From Methylobacterium sp. AMS5 (GTDB lineage: Bacteria > Pseudomonadota > Alphaproteobacteria > Rhizobiales > Beijerinckiaceae): 64,000 nt of DNA. A program made the position numbers and the translations under genes. The notes under the pieces were generated by a model that saw nothing but the letters and a program-made list of their open reading frames with translations, was not told the DNA's origin and made no database searches. Position 1 is the stretch's first letter. The number at the start of each line of letters is the position of its first letter. The stretch lies in NCBI RefSeq assembly GCF_001542815.1, contig NZ_CP006992.1:310001-374000 (forward strand), in the 5' to 3' direction. This document shows positions 8,550 to 16,567 of the stretch, one piece after another.

Positions 8550-10022
8550 GTGAAAACACCGAAAGCCCGAACGATCCGCCCGCGCGGCACCCCCTGGATC
8601 CTCGGCCTCATCGGCGTCCTGGTCCTCGTTCCGCTGGCGCTCATCCTCCCGCTCGCCGCCGTCGCCGCCGTGTCCGGCCTCGCGATCGTCGGCGGAGCGC
8701 TGCTGTGGCGGCGGCTTTCCGCCTTCGCCGTCGCGCAGGAGGTCGTCTCGAAGGAGATCGGCGTCCTGTCCCAGCGCCTCGTGAAGCTGGAGGCCGTCAC
8801 GGCCGCCCTGATCCAGTCGCGGACGCAGGGTTCGGCGGCGGCGGACCCGTCGGCGCGGGTGCCGGACGAGGCGGTCAAGGCGCTCGACGCACGGCTCGAT
8901 GCCGGGATCGAGGAGGTGACCGCGGAGATCGGTATCCTCAGCGGCATCGTCCGGGAACTCGCCGCAGTGGTGGCGTCGCAGGACGGCGACATCGCCCGCC
9001 TGAGGGTCCAGGCGCAGGCCCCCGTGCCGAAGCCGGTTCCGCAAGCGGAGCCGATCCGGCCGCGCCCGGCACCGGCCGCGACCGTTCCCCCCGAGACGGA
9101 ACCGGTAGCGCCGCCGATGCGGCTCGTACCCCGCACGACCCTGCCGGCGGCCCGTCCCATCGATCATTTCGCCACCGAGGCCGACGCGGCATTGCTGATC
9201 GACGCCTTCGACGGCGAGGGGCTGGAGGTCTTCCTGCAGCCGGTCGTCACCCTGCCACAGCGCAAGGTCGTCGCCTACGAAGCGCTGGCGCGGCTCAAGG
9301 TCGGCGACGCGGTCTACGCGCCGGAGACGTTCCTGCCCGTCCTGGAGCGGCACGGCCGCACCACGGCGCTCGACCGGCGCATGCTCCAGCGCGTCGCGAC
9401 GATCGCGCGTCATCTCCAGGGGCGCGGCAGCCCGGCCTCGGTCAGCTACAGCCTGACGCCGCATTCGTTGTTCGAGCCGGGCTTCCTGCGCTCCCTCGGC
9501 CGCCTCGTCAGCGAGGGGCCGGAACTCGCCGGCCGGGTCGTGATCGCCCTGCCGCAATCGAGCTGGCGCAGCCTCGATGCGGAGCAGGCCGCCCTGCTGG
9601 CGGGCTTGCGCGGGCGGATCGGCTTCGTGATGGATCGTCCGATCGACCTGCGGTTCGACCCGACGGCGCTGGCCGAGCGCGGCATCACGCAGGTCAAGGT
9701 CGCGGCCTCGCTGCTCCTGCGACCGCTCGACCGGGAGGCGCGGCCGGATATCGCCCTGGAGGATCTGGTGACATCCCTGGCGCGGGCCGGAATCCGGCTC
9801 GTCGCGACCGGGGTCGAGGCCGAGACGGAGGTGCCCGACCTGATCGATCTCGACGTGCCGCTGGCACAAGGGGAGGTGTTCGCTGCCCCCCGTGCCGTGC
9901 GGGCGGAGGTGCTTTCGGCATCGCCCGAGGCGGCGCCGCCGCCACCGCCCTCCCCCGATCCACCGCCGAGCCCGCCGCCGCAGCGTCGCCCGTTCCGGGA
10001 TTTTCTGCGCAGAGCCGGGTGA
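8550..10022 (+). CDS. Membrane-anchored degenerate EAL-domain protein, TipF-like
   Basis: About 490 aa, from a GTG start that places one or two membrane segments (about residues 15-50) at the N-terminus. No strong ribosome site is seen, and GTG 8499 is an alternative. A predicted coiled coil (about 55-150) and a Pro-rich linker follow, then an EAL domain (about 210-440) and a poly-Pro tail. The EAL triplet is present (YEALARL, Glu244). Other catalytic positions look lost: Ser-Tyr-Ser where an Asn is expected, PQSSW instead of a TES-type motif, and MDRP instead of DDFG. It is probably a c-di-GMP receptor or scaffold, not a phosphodiesterase. The architecture resembles Caulobacter TipF, which guides flagellum placement, and cheY/cheZ-like genes follow nearby. 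Confidence 0.8.
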   Translation: MKTPKARTIRPRGTPWILGLIGVLVLVPLALILPLAAVAAVSGLAIVGGALLWRRLSAFAVAQEVVSKEIGVLSQRLVKLEAVTAALIQSRTQGSAAADPSARVPDEAVKALDARLDAGIEEVTAEIGILSGIVRELAAVVASQDGDIARLRVQAQAPVPKPVPQAEPIRPRPAPAATVPPETEPVAPPMRLVPRTTLPAARPIDHFATEADAALLIDAFDGEGLEVFLQPVVTLPQRKVVAYEALARLKVGDAVYAPETFLPVLERHGRTTALDRRMLQRVATIARHLQGRGSPASVSYSLTPHSLFEPGFLRSLGRLVSEGPELAGRVVIALPQSSWRSLDAEQAALLAGLRGRIGFVMDRPIDLRFDPTALAERGITQVKVAASLLLRPLDREARPDIALEDLVTSLARAGIRLVATGVEAETEVPDLIDLDVPLAQGEVFAAPRAVRAEVLSASPEAAPPPPPSPDPPPSPPPQRRPFRDFLRRAG

Positions 10023-10056
10023 ACCCGGCAGCGGGCGCGACGTCAGTCGGAGGGAG

Positions 10057-10284
10057 TCAGCCGCGCGCGGCGTCGCGCTCCATCCGCTTGCGCAGCCGGG
10101 AGGCTCCGTAGATTTTCGCCAGACGCTGGCGCGCCGCATGGACCGGAGGCGCCGCGCGCTCGGCGCGGGCGGCCGCGATCACGAGGAGCGTCGTCGCGAT
10201 GGAATGGTGCATCTGCCCCTGCGCGCGGGCGCGGTCGAGGGCATCGCCGGATGCGCGATCGGGCAGCTGATCGGAGTTCGCCAT
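10057..10284 (-). CDS. Small hypothetical protein
   Basis: A 75-aa basic, Ala/Arg-rich protein, mostly helical, with no recognised domain, no signal peptide and no clear membrane span. The start at 10284 (MANSDQLP) has a purine-rich stretch about 8 nt upstream; a Met 39 nt further upstream is less likely. The stop lies 34 nt from the end of the convergent EAL gene. It is read on the same strand as the CheZ-like and CheY genes and may belong to the same motility patch, but position is the only support. Confidence 0.5.
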   Translation of the reverse strand: MANSDQLPDRASGDALDRARAQGQMHHSIATTLLVIAAARAERAAPPVHAARQRLAKIYGASRLRKRMERDAARG

Positions 10285-10454
10285 GGTCCAGCCCCTGCGG
10301 AATCCCCAGCTCGGATCCCGCACCCTTTTTCAGGGATGACCTTGACGGCTTTTCGCAACGGCGATGTTCGGAACAAGGCAGCTTGGCCGTAACGGCTGGC
10401 TGATCTTAACCTCGTCCGAGGCCGCGCCGACCCGGTGTCCGCTTGTCCCGTGGG

Positions 10455-10991
10455 TCAGGCGAACAGCGCGTCGATGGCGTCCTGCGCGGTCGCGGGACCG
10501 CCCATCTGCGGCCCGTTGAGCAGGAGCGACTCGTTGCGCTTGCGCCGGTCGGCTTCGGTCTCGTCGATGCCGGCCGCGTCGCGGGCTTTCACGGCGGCGC
10601 TGAAGCGGGCGAGCCGCCCTTCGAGCTGGCTCATCGCCTCCGCCACCTTGGCGATGCGCTGGCCGGTGATGTCCTGGAAGGTGCAGGCCTCGAAGATGTC
10701 GTAGATCTTGGCCTCGACCGCGTCCCGGTAGCCCGGTCCATCGCGCAGCGCGAGCACGGCTTCTGCGGTGCTCATGATCGAATTGGTCGCGCCGGCCGTC
10801 GCCGCCACCACCTCGCTCAGCTCCTCGTGGACCATCGGCAGACGGTCACGCGTCAGCTCGTTGGCCCGCAGGATCGCGATCGCGTCCCGCAGACTGGCGA
10901 TGTAGTCCGCGATGTCGAGAAGTTCCTTCACCATCGCCGATGGATGGGAGTTCTGCGACCGGCCGTCGCGTGCCGTTGCCATCATTTTCAT
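10455..10991 (-). CDS. cheZ: CheZ-like protein phosphatase
   Basis: A 178-aa protein with the long helical-hairpin pattern of CheZ. The catalytic motif FQDITGQRI gives Asp107-x3-Gln111, equivalent to the Asp/Gln pair that positions water to strip phosphate from CheY. The C-terminal AQDAIDALFA resembles the CheY-binding tail peptide of CheZ. It is shorter than the E. coli protein (214 aa), as in other alphaproteobacterial forms. It lies on the same strand as cheY (11176-11559), 184 nt downstream, so enzyme and substrate are neighbours. The exact start among Met1, 3 and 4 is uncertain. Confidence 0.85.
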   Translation of the reverse strand: MKMMATARDGRSQNSHPSAMVKELLDIADYIASLRDAIAILRANELTRDRLPMVHEELSEVVAATAGATNSIMSTAEAVLALRDGPGYRDAVEAKIYDIFEACTFQDITGQRIAKVAEAMSQLEGRLARFSAAVKARDAAGIDETEADRRKRNESLLLNGPQMGGPATAQDAIDALFA

Positions 10992-11175
10992 GGGCGATCT
11001 CTCGCGACGTTCTCGTGTTCGATCCGTTGACGGCCACCCCGCGGGGAAGGCCGCTCCTCCTGCGCCGACCCCGACGGCATGACGGCCGGGATCAGCTCTC
11101 GTGACAGTGTCGGTCCGCCCGTTTTCGCTCGGCGCGCAGCCGTTCAGCGCGACGGTCCATCGGCGGATCGTGCGA

Positions 11176-11559
11176 TCAGGCTCCGCAGACCGCCTCGATC
11201 TTCGACTTGAGGGTGGCGGCGTTGAAGGGCTTGACGATGTAATTGTTCACGCCGGCCTTCTTGGCGGCGATGACGTTCTCGGTCTTCGACTCGGCGGTGA
11301 CCATGATGAACGGCGTCGTGCGCAGGCCCTCGTCGGCGCGGACATGGCGCAGAAGCTCGTAGCCGGTCATCGGCTCCATGTTCCAATCCGAGATGACGAG
11401 GCCGTACTTGCGGCCCTTCAGGCGCGCCAGTGCGGCGGTGCCGTCGGACGCATCATCCACGTCCTCGAAGCCAAGCTGCTTGAGGAGGTTGCGGATGATA
11501 CGCACCATGGTCTGGTAGTCGTCGACCACCAGGATAGGCATGCTGAGGTCGAGGGCCAT
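11176..11559 (-). CDS. cheY: Chemotaxis response regulator CheY
   Basis: A 127-aa single receiver domain. Acid pocket Asp13/Asp14 (LVVDDYQTM), phospho-acceptor Asp58 (VISDWNMEP), Thr88 (MVTAES) and Lys110 (YIVKPF) are all present, so it should be phosphorylated and switch normally. The DWNMEPMTG segment is characteristic of CheY that binds the flagellar motor. There is no output domain. The CheZ-like phosphatase gene follows on the same strand. Alphaproteobacteria often have several CheY copies, so which system it serves is open. Confidence 0.93.
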   Translation of the reverse strand: MALDLSMPILVVDDYQTMVRIIRNLLKQLGFEDVDDASDGTAALARLKGRKYGLVISDWNMEPMTGYELLRHVRADEGLRTTPFIMVTAESKTENVIAAKKAGVNNYIVKPFNAATLKSKIEAVCGA

Positions 11560-11865
11560 ATGACGATTGCTCCGTTTGTCCCTGATCGATACTGGCGGCG
11601 CGGCTCTCTCGAGCGATCAACGTCGCATCGACGCGTGCGAGCGGAGCTGCCTTCCGTTCTCAGACAATAGGTGGCGCGGATTGCGAACCAGTTAATCTCG
11701 CGCCCTTCCCCCTCGCTTGACCCGAGAGACTGATTTCGCCAAGTCTCCCGCCGCTCTCCCGCCGCGCGGGGACGAGGCGGACGAGCCCGGCCGCGCCGAC
11801 GCTTCCCGTCCATGTTCCCTGCCGAAAATCCCTTGAGACTCGCAGACATTCGATCGCAGGAGCCG
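11560..11865. other. Divergent promoter region between cheY and ribF
   Basis: About 300 nt shared by two genes pointing away from each other. The ribF ribosome site (CAGGAG) is at its right end. No palindrome, riboswitch fold or EcfG-type promoter was recognised. Confidence 0.5.
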
Positions 11866-12879
11866 ATGCCCTCAGGCGACGAGAACGCCGTGCCGCCCGC
11901 CGGGACCGGCCTCCGCCCCACTTCGAGACCCTTCACGGTCTGCCGCGAGGACGACCCTGTGCCTCCCGCGCTGGCGGGTGCCGTCGCCGCGCTCGGCAAT
12001 TTCGATGGCGTCCATCGCGGCCACCGCACGCTGATCGAGGCGGTGCGCGCCGAGGCCGGATCACACCCCGCCGCCGTGCTGACCTTCGAGCCGCATCCGC
12101 GCGCCTTCTTCGCACCCGATCAACCGATGTTCCGCCTCACCGGCCCCAGCGCCAAGGAGATCGTGTTCGCGCGCCTCGGCCTCGATGGCCTGATCGTGCG
12201 CCGGTTCGATGAGCGGCTTGCCGGCACCAGCGCCCGGGATTTCGTGGAGGGCTGGCTGCGCGACGGGCTCGGCCTGTCCGGCGTGGTGATCGGCCACGAT
12301 TTCCATTTCGGCCGCGGACGCGAGGGCTCGCCGGGGACGCTCGCCGACCTGTGCGCCGGGGCCGGCCTGTCCTGCCGCATCGTCCCCGCGGTCTCGGCCG
12401 ATCCCGGCGACGCGCCGATCTCGTCGAGCGCGATCCGCGCCGCCCTCGCCTCCGGCGACGTGGCGCGGGCCAACGACCTTCTCGGCTATCGCTGGTTCGT
12501 GCTGGCCCAGGTGCGCCACGGCGACAAGCGCGGACGCACCCTGGGTTACCCCACCGCCAACCTCGCCCTCGAATCCTGCGGGCTCGCGCACGGCATCTAC
12601 GCGGTGCGGGTGCGCTTGGCCGACGGCAGCCTTCACGACGGCGTGGCGAGCTACGGACGCCGCCCGACCTTCGACGACGGCGCGCCGCTCCTCGAAGTGC
12701 ACCTGTTCGACTTCAAGGGCGATCTCTACGGGCAGGAGGTCGCCGTCGAGCTGCTGGCCTATCTGCGCGGCGAGGAGAAGTTTTCGAGCGCCGAGGCGCT
12801 GATCGCGCAGATGGATGTCGATTCGGCTCGGGCCAAGGCGGCCATCCGCACGGATCGGGTGCCGTCGATGCTCGGGTGA
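11866..12879 (+). CDS. ribF: Bifunctional riboflavin kinase / FAD synthetase
   Basis: A 337-aa cytoplasmic enzyme that phosphorylates riboflavin to FMN and adenylates FMN to FAD. The N-terminal FAD synthetase (nucleotidyltransferase) domain has GNFDGVHRGHRTLI and the late ISSSAIR motif. The C-terminal riboflavin kinase domain has RGRTLGYPTANLAL, the PTAN motif that binds ATP and Mg. Length is slightly above the usual 310-330 because of an N-terminal tail of about 25 residues. The start at 11866 is chosen because CAGGAG lies 5 nt before it; an in-frame Met 54 nt upstream lacks one. The gene appears single. Confidence 0.96.
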   Translation: MPSGDENAVPPAGTGLRPTSRPFTVCREDDPVPPALAGAVAALGNFDGVHRGHRTLIEAVRAEAGSHPAAVLTFEPHPRAFFAPDQPMFRLTGPSAKEIVFARLGLDGLIVRRFDERLAGTSARDFVEGWLRDGLGLSGVVIGHDFHFGRGREGSPGTLADLCAGAGLSCRIVPAVSADPGDAPISSSAIRAALASGDVARANDLLGYRWFVLAQVRHGDKRGRTLGYPTANLALESCGLAHGIYAVRVRLADGSLHDGVASYGRRPTFDDGAPLLEVHLFDFKGDLYGQEVAVELLAYLRGEEKFSSAEALIAQMDVDSARAKAAIRTDRVPSMLG

Positions 12880-13068
12880 GGGGAGCCTTCGGCTCGGCCG
12901 TCGAACGACTTGCCCGCGGTTTTCGAGGCTGGCTGCAATCCGCCTTACCGTGCTTCTGAACGGATTCGCCCGACAGTTCGCGAGGCGTCACGCATTCTCC
13001 TCTCCATCGCGGCGGGGCGGAGCCGAAGCCGGCCTCCACCGCCGCAGCGACCGGACTCCGGCCCGCCG

Positions 13069-14073
13069 TCAGAGCATGCTCGGAAGGATCCGGTCCGGCG
13101 GACGGTGGCCGTCCATGAAGGTCTTGATGTTGATGATGACCTTCTCGCCCATGTCGGTGCGGCTCTCATGCGTCGCCGAACCCATATGCGGCAGCAGCAC
13201 GACCTTGCCGGTACGGGCGAGCCGCACGAGGCGCGGGCTCACCGCCGGCTCCTGCTCGAACACGTCGAGGCCGGCGGCCGAGATCTCGCCCCCCTCGATC
13301 AGGCGCGCCAGCGCGTTCTCGTCGATTACCTCGCCGCGGGCGGTGTTGACGACGATCGCCTCGGGCTTGAGCAGCTTCAGGCGGCGGGCCGAGAGCAGGT
13401 GATAGGTCGCGGGCGTGTGCGGGCAGTTGACCGAGACGATATCGACCCGGGCCAGCATCTGGTCGAGGGATTCCCAGTAGGTCGCATCGAGCGACTCCTC
13501 GATATGCGACGGCACCCGGCGGCGGTTGTGGTAATGGATCGACAGGCCGAAGGCCTTGGCGCGGCGGGCGAGCGCTTGGCCGATGCGGCCCATGCCGACG
13601 ATGCCGAGGCGCTTCCCCGTGATGCGGCGGCCGAGCATCCAGGTCGGCGACCATCCCGTGGTCCAGTCGTCGTCGGGAATGATGCGCGCACCTTCAGCGA
13701 GGCGGCGGGCGACCGCCAGGATCAGCGCCATGGTCATGTCGGCGGTGTCCTCGGTCAGCACGCCGGGCGTGTTGGTGACCGTGATGCCGCGCTCCAGCGC
13801 CCCGGCGACGTCGATGTGATCGACGCCGTTGCCAAAATTGGCGATGAGCCGCAGGTTCGGCCCCGCCTGTGCGAGCAATCCGGCTCCGATCTCGTCGGTC
13901 ACGGTGGGCACGAGCACGTCGGCTTCGCGAATCGCGGCCGACAGCGCCTCCTGCGAGAGCGGCGCATCATCGTGGTTGAGGCGGGTATCGAACAATTCGC
14001 GCATGCGCGTCTCGACGGCGTCCGGCAGACGCCGCGTGACGACCACCAGCGGCTTGCGCTTCAACGACGACAT
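13069..14073 (-). CDS. D-2-hydroxyacid dehydrogenase (glyoxylate/hydroxypyruvate reductase type)
   Basis: A 334-aa NAD(P)-dependent reductase. The Rossmann motif GIVGMGRIGQALARR is near residues 152-166. The family catalytic set is visible: Arg in NTARGEVI, Glu in LDVFEQEP and His in LLPHMGS. FGNGVDHID and TPGVLTEDTADM are typical of glyoxylate reductases, so reduction of glyoxylate or hydroxypyruvate is likely, a sensible activity in a serine-cycle organism. The start at 14073 (MSSLKRK) has GGGGAGG just upstream; a longer in-frame reading adds 60 Arg/Pro-rich residues without support. The precise substrate and cofactor cannot be read from the sequence. Confidence 0.9.
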   Translation of the reverse strand: MSSLKRKPLVVVTRRLPDAVETRMRELFDTRLNHDDAPLSQEALSAAIREADVLVPTVTDEIGAGLLAQAGPNLRLIANFGNGVDHIDVAGALERGITVTNTPGVLTEDTADMTMALILAVARRLAEGARIIPDDDWTTGWSPTWMLGRRITGKRLGIVGMGRIGQALARRAKAFGLSIHYHNRRRVPSHIEESLDATYWESLDQMLARVDIVSVNCPHTPATYHLLSARRLKLLKPEAIVVNTARGEVIDENALARLIEGGEISAAGLDVFEQEPAVSPRLVRLARTGKVVLLPHMGSATHESRTDMGEKVIINIKTFMDGHRPPDRILPSML

Positions 14074-14398
14074 GTTCCCTCCCCGACGAGGCCGTCCGCA
14101 TTCGTTCGCCTGCGCCGGACGCCACCCCGCTATGCCGCGAGGGGTCGGCTTACGCTCCCTTAACCATGGCGCGGCCAGATGGAGCGGAAGGCGGACCGGT
14201 CCCCCGGACCGCTGCAGGACGTCGGCCTCTCTAGCAGAGAGGTCGGCGAACACAATGCGGCCCTGACCCGGATGGATCAGTGTCGGAGGGCCGGCCGATC
14301 CTGCGCCGACCCATGGACGTTTCCGGCCTGTGCCCGCGCACGCGCCGAAACGTCACTGCCGGAACGACCTTGGAGACACGGATCGGAGACGAGGCACG
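14074..14398. other. Divergent intergenic region with two adjacent hairpins
   Basis: This lies between the dehydrogenase and the SH3 protein genes. It contains the hairpin pair at 14197-14247 and the ribosome sites of both genes. No T-loop consensus or other tRNA feature was found, so the structure is not a tRNA. Confidence 0.5.
14197..14247. other. Twin hairpins in divergent promoter region
   Basis: Hairpin one: CGGTCC/GGACCG at 14197-14202 and 14206-14211. Hairpin two: a 12-bp stem at 14221-14232 and 14236-14247 with loop AGC and two G-T pairs in one strand sense. They could be leader RNA structures or an operator. No function is known. Confidence 0.35.
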
Positions 14399-14992
14399 AT
14401 GCGCCCGCCTGAGCTTCCCCCGATGAACCCCGCGCGCCTCGCGCTGCTCGCGGCCCTGTTCGCCCTATTGATACCCCTGACCGCCGAGGCCGCACCGGCC
14501 CCCGCGCCGGAGGTCGGCAAGGGGCCCGTGACCAAGCTGCCCCTGCCGCGCTACGCCAGTCTGAAGACCAACCGCGTCAACCTGCGGGAGGGGCCCTCGA
14601 AGGATCACCGAACCCTGTGGGTCTTCCAGCGGGAGGGCCTGCCGGTCGAGATCGTCGCCGAGTTCGAGACCTGGCGCCGCATCCGCGATTCGGAAGGGAC
14701 GGAGGGATGGGTCTTGCACTCGCTGCTCTCGGGCCGCCGGACCGCCGTCGTGATTCCCCCGTCGGGCGAACGGGCCGACGCCGCCAAGGCGACGGTTCCG
14801 CTCACCACCCGCGCCGACGAGCAGTCGGCCGAGCAGGCGCGGCTGCAGCCCGGGGTCATCGGCAGCGTCAAGGGATGCACCGGCTCGTGGTGCCGCCTCG
14901 TGGTGCCGCTTCCGGACAAGCGCGGCGACGTCGACGGCTACATCCGCCAGAACCGTTTGTGGGGCGTCTATCCCGACGAGCGGGTGGAGTAG
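14399..14992 (+). CDS. Exported SH3-like domain protein
   Basis: A 197-aa protein with a signal peptide (residues 10-32, ending AEA) and two bacterial SH3-type regions. The first (about 55-115) has RVNLREGPSKDHRTLWVF and WRRIRDSEGTEGWVL; the second (about 145-190) covers GSWCRLVVPL and GDVDGYIRQNRLWGVYPDE. This family is common in alphaproteobacteria and probably binds cell-wall peptides in the periplasm. The start at 14399 has GGAGACGAGG upstream; Met9 at 14423 is an alternative. It ends at a strong bidirectional terminator shared with irr. No partner gene is evident. Confidence 0.85.
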   Translation: MRPPELPPMNPARLALLAALFALLIPLTAEAAPAPAPEVGKGPVTKLPLPRYASLKTNRVNLREGPSKDHRTLWVFQREGLPVEIVAEFETWRRIRDSEGTEGWVLHSLLSGRRTAVVIPPSGERADAAKATVPLTTRADEQSAEQARLQPGVIGSVKGCTGSWCRLVVPLPDKRGDVDGYIRQNRLWGVYPDERVE

Positions 14993-15021
14993 GCCGAGCC
15001 GCCGCGCCACGAATCGACACG

Positions 15022-15051
15022 AAAAAAGGCCCGGAAATCCGGGCCTTTTTT
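15022..15051. terminator. Bidirectional intrinsic terminator
   Basis: AAAAAA, then GGCCCGG, AAAT, CCGGGCC, then TTTTTT. The 7-bp GC stem is flanked by A6 and T6, so it works on both strands. It separates the SH3 protein gene from the converging irr gene. Confidence 0.93.
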
Positions 15052-15076
15052 CGTTCCAGGGTCGGTCAACGCCGGA

Positions 15077-15577
15077 TCAGGCGCGTCCGGACACTTTCCG
15101 GCGGCGCAGGCGCACGATCACTTCGACGCCAGCAATCTCCATGCCCTCCGGCGCGTCGGGCAGCGAATCGACCGAGATGCCGCATTCCGGCATATCGAGA
15201 ACCTCGCCCTCTTCCTCAAAGAAGAAGTGGTGGTGCTCGGTCGGGTTCGTGTCGAAATAGGCCTTGGAGCCATCGAGCGCGAGCTGGCGCAGCAGGCCCG
15301 CCTCGGTGAACTGATGCAGCGTGTTGTAGACGGTCGCCAGCGAAACCGGCACCTTGGCGCGCATCGCCTCGTCGTAGAGCATTTCCGCCGTCAGGTGGCG
15401 GTCGCCACGGCCGAACAGAAGCCAGCCCAGCGAGAGGCGCTGACGGGTCGGGCGCAAGCCGGCCCGGCGCAAGCGATCGCGCAGGTCGGAGAGCGGGCAG
15501 CCCCGACGGCCGGTAACGTCGCCCGGCGAAGAGGACCGTGCGTTCAGCACGGCCTGGAGTGGCATCAAATCGGACAT
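15077..15577 (-). CDS. irr: Iron response regulator Irr (Fur family)
   Basis: A 166-aa DNA-binding regulator. Residues 26-28 are GCP in RRGCPLSDL, matching the heme regulatory motif of rhizobial Irr. A winged helix (about 28-95: GLRPTRQRLSLGWLLF, SLATVYNTLHQF) is followed by the dimerisation domain with His-His-His in TEHHHFFFE, the second heme site. Irr senses heme availability and represses or activates iron genes at iron-control elements. It is divergent from fabA, in the irr-fabA-fabB-fabI order common in Rhizobiales. No ribosome site is obvious at 15577, and Met5 is an alternative start. Confidence 0.92.
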   Translation of the reverse strand: MSDLMPLQAVLNARSSSPGDVTGRRGCPLSDLRDRLRRAGLRPTRQRLSLGWLLFGRGDRHLTAEMLYDEAMRAKVPVSLATVYNTLHQFTEAGLLRQLALDGSKAYFDTNPTEHHHFFFEEEGEVLDMPECGISVDSLPDAPEGMEIAGVEVIVRLRRRKVSGRA

Positions 15578-15865
15578 CGTCGGGAACGATTCCTACTTAC
15601 TTAGAATGAGTATAGCCTAGAAATTATACGGATCATGGAGCCCTGCGGCAACCCATGCCGATGTCGACACCGTTTTGATACGTGGAAGGCGCATGGCTCG
15701 CATCGGCTCGGCGGGCGTTGGACCGAGCGTCGACCGAGTATCGGCACTGCGCGGGAGCCGCTTTGTGGGCGCGCGGAGCCTGTGCTAACGAGGCGCCCAT
15801 TCCATCACGCCTCGTCCGTTCGCACGCATCGGACCCGTCCGTCACCGAGGACCCGTACGTCATCC

Positions 15866-16405
15866 ATGGCCTCTCTCGACCAGCAATCCGACGGCGCTTC
15901 TCCGCAGCGCGCTTCGAGCTTCTCCTACGAGGATCTCCTGGCCTGCGGGCGCGGTGAGCTGTTCGGGGCGGGCAATGCTCAGCTCCCGCTTCCGCCGATG
16001 CTGATGTTCGACCGGATCACCTCGATCGGGACCGAGGGCGGCGCCCACGGCAAGGGTCACGTGCTGGCCGAGTTCGACATCCGGCCGGACCTCTGGTTCT
16101 TCCCCTGCCACTTCAAGGACGATCCGGTCATGCCCGGCTGCCTCGGGCTCGATGCCCTGTGGCAGCTCGTCGGCTTCCATCTTGGCTGGCTCGGCGCACT
16201 CGGCCGCGGCCGCGCGCTCGGCGTCGGCGAGGTGAAGTTCACCGATCAGGTGCTGCCGACCGTCAAACAGGTCGTCTACGGCATCGACATCAAGCGCGTG
16301 CGTCAGGGCAAGCTCGTGCTCGGGATCGCCGACGGCTGGCTCGAGGCCGACGGCCGGCGCATCTACGAGGCGAACGACCTGCGCGTGGCGCTGTTCCGCG
16401 CCTGA
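15866..16405 (+). CDS. fabA: 3-hydroxydecanoyl-ACP dehydratase/isomerase
   Basis: A 179-aa enzyme that dehydrates 3-hydroxydecanoyl-ACP and isomerises the trans-2 to the cis-3 product, the branch point of anaerobic unsaturated fatty-acid synthesis. Catalytic His is in [17 protein letters not shown], and the Asp is in [14 protein letters not shown]. Length fits FabA (about 172 aa) and not FabZ (about 150). The ATG at 15866 begins MASLDQQ; upstream in-frame codons have no FabA-like sequence. It is followed by fabB at 162 nt, with a perfect 12-bp hairpin between, and is divergent from irr. Confidence 0.96.
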   Translation: MASLDQQSDGASPQRASSFSYEDLLACGRGELFGAGNAQLPLPPMLMFDRITSIGTEGGAHGKGHVLAEFDIRPDLWFFPCHFKDDPVMPGCLGLDALWQLVGFHLGWLGALGRGRALGVGEVKFTDQVLPTVKQVVYGIDIKRVRQGKLVLGIADGWLEADGRRIYEANDLRVALFRA

Positions 16406-16441
16406 GACCGGCGCCGCCCGCTCGGTTCGGGAGGGTTTTTC

Positions 16442-16468
16442 GCGCCGAACCGGTCTCCGGTTCGGCGC
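16442..16468. other. Perfect 12-bp hairpin between fabA and fabB
   Basis: GCGCCGAACCGG, loop TCT, CCGGTTCGGCGC, 37 nt after the fabA stop and about 100 nt before fabB. There is no T tract after it on the plus strand. It could cause partial termination or protect the fabA mRNA end, setting the fabA:fabB ratio. Confidence 0.55.
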
Positions 16469-16567
16469 CGAGTGCGCGAAGCGCGGTTGAGATTGGCCGC
16501 GCATCATCCTAACTGACCTCCCCGAGGAAACGCCGCACCAGCCGCGGCGTCAGCAGCACGAGCCATC

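Noticed and set aside
14179..14260. Possible tRNA or small RNA with cloverleaf
   Set aside because: Two stems are present, but there is no T-loop consensus, no acceptor stem and no anticodon arm of proper size.
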